DNA from: Pascua guehoae
Taxonomy: Eukaryota > Basidiomycota > Tremellomycetes > Trichosporonales > Trichosporonaceae
Direction of reading: 5' to 3'
Length of the DNA stretch: 64,000 nt
NCBI GenBank assembly: GCA_001600415.1
Contig: BCJX01000001.1
Coordinates: forward strand, 1,607,175 to 1,671,174
The position numbers were made by a program, and so were the translations under genes. Below the pieces are notes generated by a model. That model was not told the origin of the DNA and did no database searches. It was given only the letters and a program-made list of their open reading frames with translations. Every line of letters starts with the position of its first letter. The stretch's first letter is position 1. Of this stretch, positions 32,459 through 43,710 are shown in pieces.

Positions 32459-34888
32459 TCACAGCTCAATCAAGAGCGCCTCCTGCTGAACCGGTGCCGC
32501 AGGCTCGTCCTTTGGAGCGGTCGGGAACGACGGCGGCGCAGACGGAAACATGGACGGCGTGTAGCCCTGCTGCACGGGCTGCTGCACAGGCTGCGAGTGG
32601 GCGGCAGGGGCTGAGGCCCACTGCTGCGTGGACTGGGCAATGGGTTGCGCGTATTGCGAGGGCTGAGTGCTTTGAGCCGGCTGAGCCGGCTGGGTGGGTT
32701 GGTGGGTAGGCTGCTGCTGGATAGGGGGCAGCTGCTGGTGGACAACAGGTGGTGACTGGTAAGGGGCATACGGCGTCTCGGTCGTAGGGGACGTAATTGT
32801 CGGGGCGGTCATGGCAGAGCTAAAGCTCTCGCTACGAGGCGGTGCGCTAGGCACATAGCTGTACGTCGCACTGCGCGACGGGGACTGTGACAGTGGCGGG
32901 GCTGGGAGGGTGCTCTTCGTGCTCCGAGGCGACAAGCTTGGGTGGGAAGCGAGGTCAACCGGCGGGGCAGACGCAACATGAGCGGGTGAAGTCGCCTGAG
33001 GCGCAGCGGCGGATGCGTAAGAAACATCAGGCAGCTGAGGTTCCGGGGCACTCGTCTGGCCATAGCCCTGGGGTTCATTGTAGACAGGACCCGACGGCTG
33101 GGCAGGTGCCGGAGCGGGAGCAGGAGCATACGACGTCGACGCCTGACGCGACGGCGCAGCTGCCCACGGCTGGTAGCCATAGGGCTGCTGCTGAGCCTGT
33201 GGTGGGGCGTACGAGGCTTCGGAGTAGCCGTATACTGGCATGGCAGGGTACATGCCCGGCGCAGTGTGGGAAGGAGCTGGGGACTGCGGCTGTGCCTGAG
33301 GAGGGGCCGCTGGCTGGGCGTACTGGTGCCCATTCGCATGGGGCTGCTGCTGCTGCTGGGCAGGGTAAGGAGCGTAGGACTGGTAGCCATAGTATTGTTG
33401 TTGCTGTTGTTGTTGCTGCTGCTGCTGGGCCGCTTGGGCAGCACGAGCCGCATAGGCCTGCTGCCCGTCGAGGATGTTTCCGTACAGTCCGATCGCCTCA
33501 TTCAGCTTGGCCTGCATTTCCGCCAGCATTTCTAATTGTTAGCTCATAGTCATAGCGCACATGCGACACTCACGCGTCTTGGTCGTCTTCTCTTCCGAGT
33601 TGCGGTGGAGCTTGGGGCCGAGGGCGTACGCCTGGTCGTGAAGCATGTGTGCATGGGGGAAACGGCGCAGGTCGCGTTCGCCGTATGCGGCCATCTGGTC
33701 AAGAGTGTTGGAAAAGGTGAGGATGGTTTCGGTCTCGCGGGGAGTAAGGTCAAAGGTTGGAAGTGGCTTGAACTCGGGTTCCTCGGCGGACGGTGCGCTG
33801 GGGCGTGCACGTTCCATCTCACGGAGGCTCGCCTCGATTGCGAGGCGCAGTTGCTCGTCATCGTCCTCGATCGTGCCGTTCCGCAGGGGAGGCGCAGACG
33901 GGACCATTGCGCCGGGTTGCGACTGTGCGAGCGATAACTCGATCGCCCGCTGGAGGTCGGCGTCATAGTCCCGTCGCGACCGAGGCGTGCGGCCAGGGAC
34001 CGCAGGCGCTGGCTTGTTCTTACCCGCCTTGACCCAGCAGCTTTCACAGACGCGCACCTCCTCCTTGATGCCAAACTTGGGCAGCGCCATGGTGCGACTC
34101 GAGCACGCCTGGTCGAATACGAGCCCACAGTTACGGCAATGGTGCTTGCGGTTGGTGAACGTAAACGCCGTCCGACACCGCATGCACACGTCCGAGTCAA
34201 CCCACGCCGGTGCGGTCATAGTGTCGAGCAGGTGCGAAGACGCCTCGGATGCCGGTGGAGGAGGAAACTTGATTCCAGAGTGCTTGAGCTCGTTGTACAT
34301 CTCCACAAAGAACGACAGGTCCTTTTTGGAGCGGAATGCTAGGGCCCACTGCTGGAACATCTGCACTGCCATCGTCCGCACCTCTGGGTTCGTCGACTGC
34401 AATGTTAGCGAGACTGTCAGAGCGAGCAATGTGTACCCACATGTGATTTGATCACAGACGCCATCTCGTCAACGAACTCCTTGCTCGCAATCTCGGCCAG
34501 AAAGTGATCGCCGCCATTCTTGATGCATGTATCCACCAGCTGAAGTGTCAGCTCCATCCCACAACCTTTGCATGCATCTACTCACACTCAAACCGTACAT
34601 CTGCACGCGACCATTCTTGCTGCCCACGCGCTGCTTCAGCGCTTGCATGGCAGGCTTTGGCTGCACGGCCTTGGACCGGATCATATCCGTAATCTCAAGA
34701 TTGAGGGCAATGTCCTCTCCTTGCGGGTATGGGAGCTTGAGAGGCGAACATGCCTTCTCTGGTAATGGTTAGCTATACAACATTGCTAGGACGATTGGTG
34801 ACGAGGGGTTGCCAAGACGGCCCGGTGGCAACTCACCAACTGCCTCCTCATACTCGGCGTTGGTGCTCGAGCCCCACAGCCACGACAT
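32459..34888 (-). CDS. VPS27: Vps27, ESCRT-0 subunit (VHS-FYVE-UIM)
   Basis: Five exons (34888-34837, 34758-34586, 34551-34441, 34396-33574, 33531-32459) give 743 residues. VHS domain at about 1-145: [47 protein letters not shown] zinc finger at about 176-236, with WVDSD and the RKHHCRNCG signature, binds PI3P on endosomes. Two ubiquitin-interacting motifs (about 256-271, [13 protein letters not shown]; 290-306, [14 protein letters not shown]) bind cargo ubiquitin. A helical region after intron 4 ([17 protein letters not shown]) fits the Hse1-binding core. The tail is Gln/Pro-rich with a poly-Q run and repeated PSAP motifs, which recruit ESCRT-I through Vps23. It ends in LLIEL, a clathrin-box-like terminus. 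Role: sorting ubiquitinated membrane proteins into multivesicular bodies. Confidence 0.95.
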
Positions 34889-36206
34889 TGTGGGTTATGG
34901 AGTGATGTGAGAGAGTGTAGTTACAATGATCGTTGGCGCTGTCGAAGCGACGCGACCCACGTCGGTTCTCCTCGTTTCGCTGAGCGATGGCTCGTCGTCC
35001 GCCGCCAGCTCGTTGGGAGGATACCCAGTGTAGGGGGATTGTTGCCGGACTGGTTGTTGTCGGCTGTGGAAAAGAGTCTGGCTGCAGGGGATGAACTGAA
35101 TGGCCAGATGCGACTAGCCCGTAAAGGTTGTCTTGATGTTGTGAGAAGAGACTGTGCTGTTGAACAAGGTGGATGATGAAGCAAGTGAGTGAGTGAGCGA
35201 GCGAGCAAGCGATGCGGGTCGTGATGACGATGACGCTCGCGTCGCCGCCCAGCCATGGCCTCCCAGCCATGGCCTCCCAGCCACAGGCCACCGGCGAGCC
35301 AAGCCATTGCATGCGCTGCATCCCGGACGTACACGGGCGGTGGGCGGGGGCAAGGGATGCGCCACAAAACGTGGCAATGGATTGCCATACAGTCGGGATT
35401 TCGGCATTATTATATTTAGTTGGGCTGGCGGGGGGCCAGGGTGTCTGTCTCTCTCCTGGGTGAGTCAGTCCCTGGGTTGGGTGGGTGCGTGCGTGCAGGT
35501 CCTGGCTGCATAGCCACCTGCCACCTGCCACCTGCCTCGCTGCCGCCACCTACCGGGGAACGGAACGAGACTTGCAAACCGACCAACTCTAGCATACGGT
35601 AGGGTGGTGAATAGCCCAGCCAAATCAGACCCATCACAACCCAACCAACTTGGACTTGGGCACCACCTTGTTGATCACTCATCCACCTTCCATCTTATCC
35701 TCCAAACATTGTCTCGTGCTTCTTGCCACAAAGAGTACAGACGTGCATCGGAGAACAAAAGCGTCGATTCGCCTCTCCTCGACACCGTCACCCGCGCGTC
35801 TTTCGGACCCGGATTGCACGACATACGAGTTGAGGAGGCTGTACGAGGTCTCTGTCATCCGACCCACCTTTTCTCCACTTGTTCTCCCCTCCATCGCATC
35901 GCTCTTCATCGGGATCATCGTCGTATCTCGCGATACCATCCGCTAGCGCTTGACGGACGGCTTTCTCCGAGTGTCTTGCGGCGACGCGGACGACTGCGCG
36001 ACCCGCGAGTGGCCAAACAAAAACGCCCCCATCGGACGCCTTTGTTCTACGCGTCTCCATCAGTTGCCACCCGTCGACAAGACTCCCGATCGCTTCCCCT
36101 CCACGTCTAGTGGCCTATTTGAGCGAGACGGCATCCAGAACCGCTCCAGTGGACGCGCCGAGACTCGCCTTTGGCCTCTGATACCCTTCTGTTCCCATTG
36201 CCCGCC
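34889..36206. other. Divergent promoter region of VPS27 and RPB1
   Basis: The two start codons face away from each other across about 1.3 kb. The region has CT-rich patches on both strands and a 13-base repeat (CCAGCCATGGCCT) at about 35250-35280. No gene is supported. Confidence 0.5.
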
Positions 36207-39200
36207 ATGGCGACCGTCTTTGCTCATTCGGCTGCCCCTGTGCGCCGGATCAAGGAGGTACAGTTTAGTGTGCTGAGTCCCGAGGAAATTGTCAGTTCGG
36301 TTTGCTTGACTCTTGGCGCTAGAGAGTGTCCTCTTACGCTGCACAGAAAGCCTTTTCGGTGGCAAAGATCGAGCACCCCGAGGTATTAGACGAGAACGGA
36401 AGGCAAAAAGTCGGAGGTCTGATGGACCCAAGAATGGGCAGTGAGTAGGATAGCCCCGTCTGCACACGACGGCGGCTTACCTTCAGCCATCGACCGAAAC
36501 TTCAAGTGCCAGACGTGTCTCGAGGGAATGAGCGAGTGTCCCGGTCACTTTGGTCATATCGAGCTTGCGCGCCCATGTTACCACCATGGTTTCATGACCA
36601 AAGTCAAGAACATTCTCGAATGCGTGTGCTTCAGCTGTGGCAAGCTCAAGGTCGACGCTGTAAGTGGATCTGCGCTTTGCGGAGGCGGACTTGTGTTTGG
36701 CAGTGCCGTTTGGAACACTGCCGTGGGCGCGGTGGGATACTGATGTTGCAGCGCGACCCAGTAGTTGCCAACATCCGACGCGTCAAGGCGCAGCACCGTC
36801 TTCGAAGGATCTGGGAAGTTGCGAGCAAGAAGATGGTGTGCGAGCCCGATTCGTTGGACGAGGAGAACGGTGACGCGACCAACGAGGATGTGTACATGGA
36901 TGAGGCCAAGGAGTCGAAGCCCAAGGGTCATGGCGGGTGCGGCGCTCTTCAGCCCAAATACGGCAAGAACAAACTGTTCTTGACGGGCGAGTTTAAGGAC
37001 AACAAGGACAAGGAGGTGAGCTGGAAGCTGCGATTTGTCACCCCATGAAACGCTAACGTTTTGCAGGAAGGAGCCGAGAAGGAGAAGCGAGAGTTGCCCG
37101 CCAGCGAAGTTCTCGCCATCCTGAAGAAGATTCCAGACGAGGATCTCGTGCTCATGGGTTTGAACGCAGAGTTCGCGCGACCCGACTGGATGATTCTCAC
37201 TGTTCTTCCTGTGCCGCCGGGGGCTGTTCGTCCATCGGTCTCTGTGGATGGTGGCGCGATGCGCAGCGAGGACGACTTGACCTACGTTTTATCCGAGATT
37301 CTCAAGCTGAACGCTTCCGTGCGCCGTCTCGACGCCGAAGGCATGCCGCCAAGTGTCATCAAGACACAGCATGACACGCTCAACCACTTTGTTAACGCCT
37401 TGATGAACAATACGATCTCGCAGCTCCCGAGTATCATGCAAAAGTCGGGCCGTCCTGTCAAGGCGATTCGTGCGCGTCTCGTGTCCAAGCACGGTCGTGT
37501 TCGCGGTAACCTGATGGGCAAGCGTGTCGACTTTTCCGCACGTACCGTCATTACCGGCGACCCCAACCTGCAGCTTGATCAAGTCGGCGTACCTCGCAGC
37601 ATCGCCATGACTCTTACGTACCCGGAGCGCGTGACACCGTACAACATTGTCTACCTCCAGGGTCTGGTCAACAATGGCCCCGAGACGTACCCTGGTGCAC
37701 GGTACTACATCAAGGACACGGGAGAGCGCATAGACTTGAAGTACCGCAAGTCGGGCGAGCCGATCAGCCTGCAGTTTGGCTGGGTGGTGGAGCGTCACCT
37801 CAAGGATGGAGAGTGAGTAACCCCCGATCGATCGGATAGCGCATCATGGACATGCCTCGTGGTCATAGACTGACATGGTTCAGCTACGTGTTGTTCAACC
37901 GTCAACCGAGTTTGCATAAGATGTCGATGATGAGTCATCGCGTCAAGGTGATGAACTATTCGACGTTCCGTCTCAACCTATCGGTCACATCGCCGTACAA
38001 TGCCGACTTCGACGGCGACGAGATGAACTTGCACGTCCCACAATCCGAGGAGACTCGTGCCGAGCTCAGCCAGATTGCGTGGGTCCCACGGCAAATCGTA
38101 TCGCCACAGGGAAGTAAGCCTGTCATGGGTATTGTCCAGGACACGCTTTGCGGCATCCGCAAGTTTACGTTGCGCGACGCGTTCCTTGACTGGAACTTTG
38201 TGCAGAACATTCTGCTCTGGGTTCCCGACTGGGATGGCACCATTCCTACGCCAGCGATTTTCAAACCCAAGCCAATGTGGACAGGCAAGCAGCTGCTCTC
38301 GATGTGTATCCCGAAAGGGATCAACATCTCGCTCCGGGACAGCGACTCGTCCTCGCCGATCGACATTAGCGAAAAAAACGTTCTAATCGAAAATGGCGAG
38401 ATCGTTTACGGTACGATTGTCAAGAATCTCGCGGGCGCGTCGGCCAATGGTCTCGTCCACGTCATCTTCCGCGAACTGGGACCCATTGTGACTCGCGACT
38501 TCTTTTCAGCTGTGCAGATGATGGTCAATTACTGGCTCTTGCACGAAGGCTTTAGTGTTGGCATCGGAGACACGATCGCCGACGCAGCCACGATGGCTAG
38601 TATCAACACTGCGTTGACAACGGCCAAAGACGAGACACTGGATTACCTGCAACAGGCCGAGCGTAACGAAATGAAGCCCCAGCCCGGTATGAACATTCGT
38701 GAGACTGTCGAGGCCAAGATCTCGAATACGCTCAACACTGCGCGTGATACCGCGGGAAAGAAGGCCGAGGCCGACCTCAAGGTTTCCAACAACGTCAAGC
38801 AAATGGTCGTGTCTGGTGCAAAGGGTTCATTCATCAACATTTCGCAAATGTCTGCCATTGTCGGTCAGCAGATTGTCGAGGGCAAGCGCATCCCGTTCGG
38901 CTTCCGCCACCGCACACTGCCGCACTTTTCCAAAGACGACTATGGACCCGAGGCGCGTGGCTTTGTTGAAAACTCGTACCTCCGTGGCCTCACACCCCAA
39001 GAGTTCTTCTTCCACGCCATGGGTGGTCGTGAGGGTCTGATCGACACGGCCGTCAAGACTGCCGAGACGGGTTACATTCAGCGCAAGCTCGTCAAACTCA
39101 TGGAGGACCTCAAGGTTGGCTATGACGGCACAGTTCGCAACTCGCAGGGTGAAATCGTCCAGTTCATGTACGGCGAGGACAGCATGGACGGTACGGCTGT

Positions 39201-41880
39201 GGAGAAGCAGACACTCGACATTATTCTCTCGACCACGGAGGAGTTTGAGACGAGGTACAAGGTTGATGTCCTCGGTACCACGGGCGGCTTCAAGCGTGGT
39301 ACGATCCAGGCTGGCATTGACCAGTCGTCTCCTGAGCTCCAGAACCTCCTCGACGTCGAATTTGCGCGTCTCTGCGAGGATCGCCGAATCCTGCGCACCG
39401 AGATCTATCTGGACGGCGAGGAGAAGCACCCGCTTCCCGTCAAGATTGAGCGTCTTGTCAAAAACGCGAGACAAATCTTCCACATCGACCCACGGGCGCC
39501 GAGCGATCTTGATCCAGCGTACATTATCGAACAGCGGCAGGCCCTGACCGACCGCCTCATCATCGTCCGCGGCAACGACCCGATCAGTCTAGAGAGTCAG
39601 CGCAACTCGACATTGCTGTTCGGTATTCTTGTCCGTTCGCACATGGCGACGCGTCGTGTGCTCGAAGAGTATCACCTGAATCGCGAGGCGTTTGATTGGG
39701 TTATTGGAGAAATCGAAACCCAGTTCAACCGCTCCCTCATCAACGCAGCCGAGATGGTCGGCGTCCTTGCCGCGCAATCTATTGGTGAACCGGCGACGCA
39801 GATGACGCTCAACACTTTCCACTACGCTGGTGTGTCGAGTAAGAGTGTCACTGGTGGTGTTCCGCGTCTCAAGGAGATTCTTGGCGTGTCCAAGAACATC
39901 CGGACGCCTTCGCTCAACGTCTACCTTGATCCGGAGTACAACAAGGACGAAACGAGCGCCCACCAAATCTCACGCAAGCTCACATACACTACTCTTCGCG
40001 ATGTGACGGCGTCTGTCGAGATTTTCTACGACCCCCAACTCGACTCTACCGACATTGAGGAGGACAGGGACTTTGTCGACGCCTTCTTTGCCATTCCCGA
40101 TGAGGACATTCGACTCGAGCTTCACTCGCCGTGGCTCCTGCGTCTAGAGCTGGATCGTGGTAAAGTGCTCGAGGGTGGATACGAAATGTCCGAGATTGTG
40201 GCTGCGATTGTCGACACGGTCGGCAAGGACCTGTTTGTCATCCACTCGGAGGACAACGCCGAAAAGCTCATCATCCGTATCCGTGTCGTCTCGGAGAAGG
40301 AGGAGGAAGACTTGCTTGGCGACGAGGACATGTTCCTCAAGCGCATCGAGAACACGATTCTTGACCAGGTCGAGCTGGGCGGTATCGAAGGCATTGTGCG
40401 TGTGTTCATTTCGGAACACGACCGCAAGTTTATCTCGGATAAGGGCAAGTATGAGACGAGCAAGGAGTGGTTCATCGAGACGGACGGCATCAACTTGACC
40501 GACGTCATGGCAGTCGAAGGTGTCGACTATGCACGCACAACTTCAAACAACTCGTACGAAGTCCGACAGGTGCTGGGTATCGAGGCTGCCCGCAACAGCG
40601 TCTTCAACGAATTGGGGATCGTTCTGGCGAGTGCTTCGGCTGTCAACTATCGCCACAAGGCGCTTCTGGTTGACCTGATGTGCTGGTCTGGTAACCTCAT
40701 GCCCTTGGACCGTCACGGCATGTCCAAGACGAACAACAGTGCCCTCGCTCGCTCCACGTTTGAGCAGACGGTCGAAATCCTCATGGACGCCGCCGCGTCG
40801 GGCGAGTTTGACGAGGTCCGTGCAGTGTCGACCAACATTCTCCTTGGTCAGCTGGCCGATATGGGCACTGGCGCTTTCGACGTGGCACTCGACCTCGGTA
40901 TGCTCAAGGACGTTATTGTTGACCACCGTCTGCCGGTGCAGAACATGATGCTCGCTGGCAACGTGGGCGGTATGACTCCTGGCGGCAACATGACGCCATA
41001 CGACAACCTGTCGCCCATGTGGAACGGCAGTGGTTCTGTTGGCGCTGCGGCATTCTCGCCAATGCAGACGTCGAACAACGACGAGGGCGGGTTTGGCTAC
41101 GGTGGCACGTACGGTGGTATGGGAGGAATGACTCCCGACCCCTACACTCCAGGCTCTCCGTCGGGTGGTTATGCGCCTACCAGTCCATTCGTCATTACGT
41201 CTCCCGCGTACGCCCCCACCTCGCCGTTCCCTGTCGCGGCGTCACCATGGGTGCCTCGTGGAGGAGGTGGATACGGCGCGACATCCCCCGGCTACTCGCC
41301 AACGTCGCCAATGTACTCGCCGACGTCGCCAACTTTCTCGCCGTCGTCCCCGACGTATTCGCCAGCGTCACCAGCGTACAACGCCGGCCGCACCTCGCCA
41401 GGCTACTCGCCAACCTCACCCGCGTACTCGCCGACGTCGCCAATGGGCGGTATGACGAGCCCCCGCTACTCGCCGACATCACCCCAGTACTCTCCCTCGT
41501 CCCCCGCGTTCTCTCCCACCTCGCCGGCGTACTCGCCAACGAGCCCGCAGCCGTTCCAGGCGACCAGCCCAAAGTACTCGTGTGTATCCTGTATTCCTCC
41601 CTCTTTTACTTTTGCTGACTGATTCTCCTCCAGCCCGACGTCGCCCCAGTTTTCTCCGACGTCGCCGACGTACTCGCCCGCGTCGCCAATGTACTCGCCT
41701 ACATCGCCGACGTACAGCCCCGCGTCTCCGGCCTACAGCCCCACGTCGCCTGCGTACAGCCCCACGTCGCCCGGCCCCGGGCAGCAGGGCCAAGGTCCTG
41801 CAAACGGGTCGGCACGCCCAGGCTGGGGTGCCACGAGTGGTGGGTACGCCACGAGCCCGAGCTGGAGCAAGCGCGACTAG
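36207..41880 (+). CDS. RPB1: RNA polymerase II largest subunit, RPB1
   Basis: Seven exons (36207-36290, 36347-36440, 36487-36659, 36752-37015, 37067-37812, 37884-41579, 41634-41880) give 1767 residues. N-terminal [12 protein letters not shown] start, then clamp-core zinc site CQTC...[10 protein letters not shown] and CVCFSCGK. The active site NADFDGD is at about 493-499, holding the three Asp that bind the catalytic Mg ions. The funnel/trigger region follows, with [24 protein letters not shown] and GVPRLKEIL. The C-terminal domain starts near residue 1590 and has about 17 recognisable heptads of the YSPTSP type, several degenerate (FSPSSP, YSPASP), with irregular spacers. The last intron splits one heptad (KY-S-PTSPQ). 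Intron 1 uses a GTCAGT donor. Without the last intron the frame ends early and loses seven heptads. Confidence 0.97.
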
Positions 41881-42248
41881 GCGAGCTGTCCCGGTTGGAG
41901 GTAAAGCGAACCTTTACCGTTGGAGGTTGCACCCGAGCGCGCGTGCGTGTTGGTGGTCCCGGTCAGACACTGGGCGTCACAGTACGTCCCAGGCAGTCGT
42001 CTCGAACGCAAAAGGAGAGGGCGAGCCGTCCAGAATTAGTAGAGATCGAGTCGAGAAACCACATGGCTACATGGGCCATCATCGTTCTTAGCTCCCGACC
42101 ACACAATGCATCACATTAACAGAAACATGACGTTGCATTGGCATTAAACAATCGTAGACGAAGGGCTACAGGGATACACAAGAGTCGCGAGGGTTGGGAG
42201 GTTGCGCAGGATGGGGTGAGAGGGTACAATAAGGTTGTGTGGGAGTTT
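41881..42248. other. Convergent 3' spacer
   Basis: Between the RPB1 stop (plus) and the stop of the small unknown gene (minus). It presumably carries both 3' UTRs. Nothing else recognised. Confidence 0.5.
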
Positions 42249-43108
42249 TCATGTGAGAGAAATAAAATCCACCAGGGCTTCGCGCTTCTCCGCGAGCCCT
42301 GCATCCGCTTCGACGGTGATGGCATAATACTCTAGCCAGAGGTTGACGGTGCCAACGGGCATGGCCGCCACATCCGGTGCGAAGCGGGGCGCCGGCTGCT
42401 TGTTAGTCATGAGAGTTTCAGCCAAGATCAACTCACGCCAGCGTTGGCGGGGAATGGGCGGTTCCGCCGACGAAGAGGCGGAACAGGTCGCCCAGCCTCC
42501 ATGCGCCTCCGGTTCAGGCGCCTATCATCAGCATCTCTTGGGAGCCTGGTGCTCGGAGCGACCTACCGCTGCCTGTCGATATCGGCCCAGTCTGCAACGG
42601 TAGCCGTCTGCCCGGCCTGTGCCGCCACCTGCTGCGCCAGTGCTGCGGTCTGGTCCGCCTGGGCTTGCATCTGCTGCGCCAGTGCCGCGGTCTGGTCCGC
42701 CTGGGCCTGCATCTGCTGGACAAGCGCATCGATGCCCAGCGCTGCGCGGATGGCCGCAGCGACACCGGGCTGTTGCAGCTGTTGCACAATGTCGGCGGCC
42801 CCAATACGCGCTGTTTTCGTTAGGTATAATCGGAGCCATGCGTAAACTGTTCTCTGTACTCTTGTCGTATACGTACCTCGTGAATCGGCGTGCTTCACTC
42901 TCCGGACCCACCTGCGCATCGACTTGCCCTGCCGCGCCGTGTAGACTAACGCGCGCGAGCAGCGCGCGACGTCGTCGAGCTCCTCGACCATTGCGGGGGT
43001 GAGCGGGACGGGGACATTGCCGTTGCCGAGGGCGAGGGCGAGGTTGGGCATTAGGGGGCGGTTGTTGATCAACGTTGTCGCCGCTTGGGGAGGTGCGTAA
43101 AGCGGCAT
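42249..43108 (-). CDS. Unknown 235-residue protein with 14-residue coiled-coil repeats
   Basis: Four exons (43108-42877, 42810-42567, 42521-42437, 42395-42249) close in phase. I recognise no family. The N-terminal part, MPLYAPPQAATTLINNRPLM and after, has a folded-looking segment ELDDVARCSRALVYT. Then come ARIGAADIVQQLQQPGVAAAI and three 14-residue units of the type MQAQADQTAALAQQ, which should form a coiled coil. A basic Arg-rich stretch follows. The C-terminus VGTVNLWLEYYAITV looks structured. No signal peptide or membrane helix. The last acceptor could be three bases earlier (adding one Gln). Weak splice evidence at intron 3 keeps the exact C-terminus uncertain. Confidence 0.6.
42610..42735. 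repeat. Three 42-bp coding repeats
   Basis: Three consecutive 42-base units encode the 14-residue repeats of the unknown protein. The two left-hand units (in the minus-strand reading, first and second) are almost identical and the third is diverged. Confidence 0.75.
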
Positions 43109-43710
43109 GGCTGTGGTGAGGGGCGTGGGTGGGTATGGATGGGGGTCGAGTCAAGAGTTTGTTTGTGTGGTGTGGGGTTGATTCCAGAATAGTGGGACGG
43201 CGTTCAGGCACAATCTGGACGTTGGGCTTGTTTTCGGTCCGAATTGGGCAGGTGTCGCTGCAACGGGACTTTTTTGGCTTCCTAACCCCCATAGTTCATT
43301 TAGAGCCATAGAGTTCATTAGGGCGCTTCGGTGGGATTTTTGATTCCGCTAGTTGGAAGTAGTGTGTCCCGATAAGAATCATATTGTGGGCGAAAATACA
43401 GGAGGTGCAGTGGTCACTTGACTTGACATGTGACTAGGGGCACATAAGAGGCGAAAGGAGAACGGATCCCATCTCTGAATCTCTCATCCTCTCCATTCTC
43501 CATTCCCCTCCTTTCTCTCTTCGAGCGCTCTCAATCTCGTCTGAATCTCGTTCGCACATACTTGCACTGCGTCCACTCCTTCTTCTTTCTCACCCCCTTC
43601 ATCCGGGTGCGATGTCCGCCGCCGGCAGTCAAGACTCTTCCCCCGGCTCCGAGCACCAGAGCCCCTCAACAGGGAGGTCTTGGTTGTGGACCTCGCTACA
43701 TTGTCAGGGG
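43109..43710. other. Spacer between two minus-strand unknown genes
   Basis: Contains the promoter of the 235-residue gene and the 3' UTR of the acidic 1091-residue gene. It includes a CT-rich patch at about 43480-43600. No gene seen. Confidence 0.5.

Noticed and set aside
26307..36206. Metabolic gene cluster of transporter, SDR and neighbours
   Set aside because: The sugar transporter and SDR are adjacent but convergent, with no further pathway genes or transcription factor; the next genes are housekeeping.
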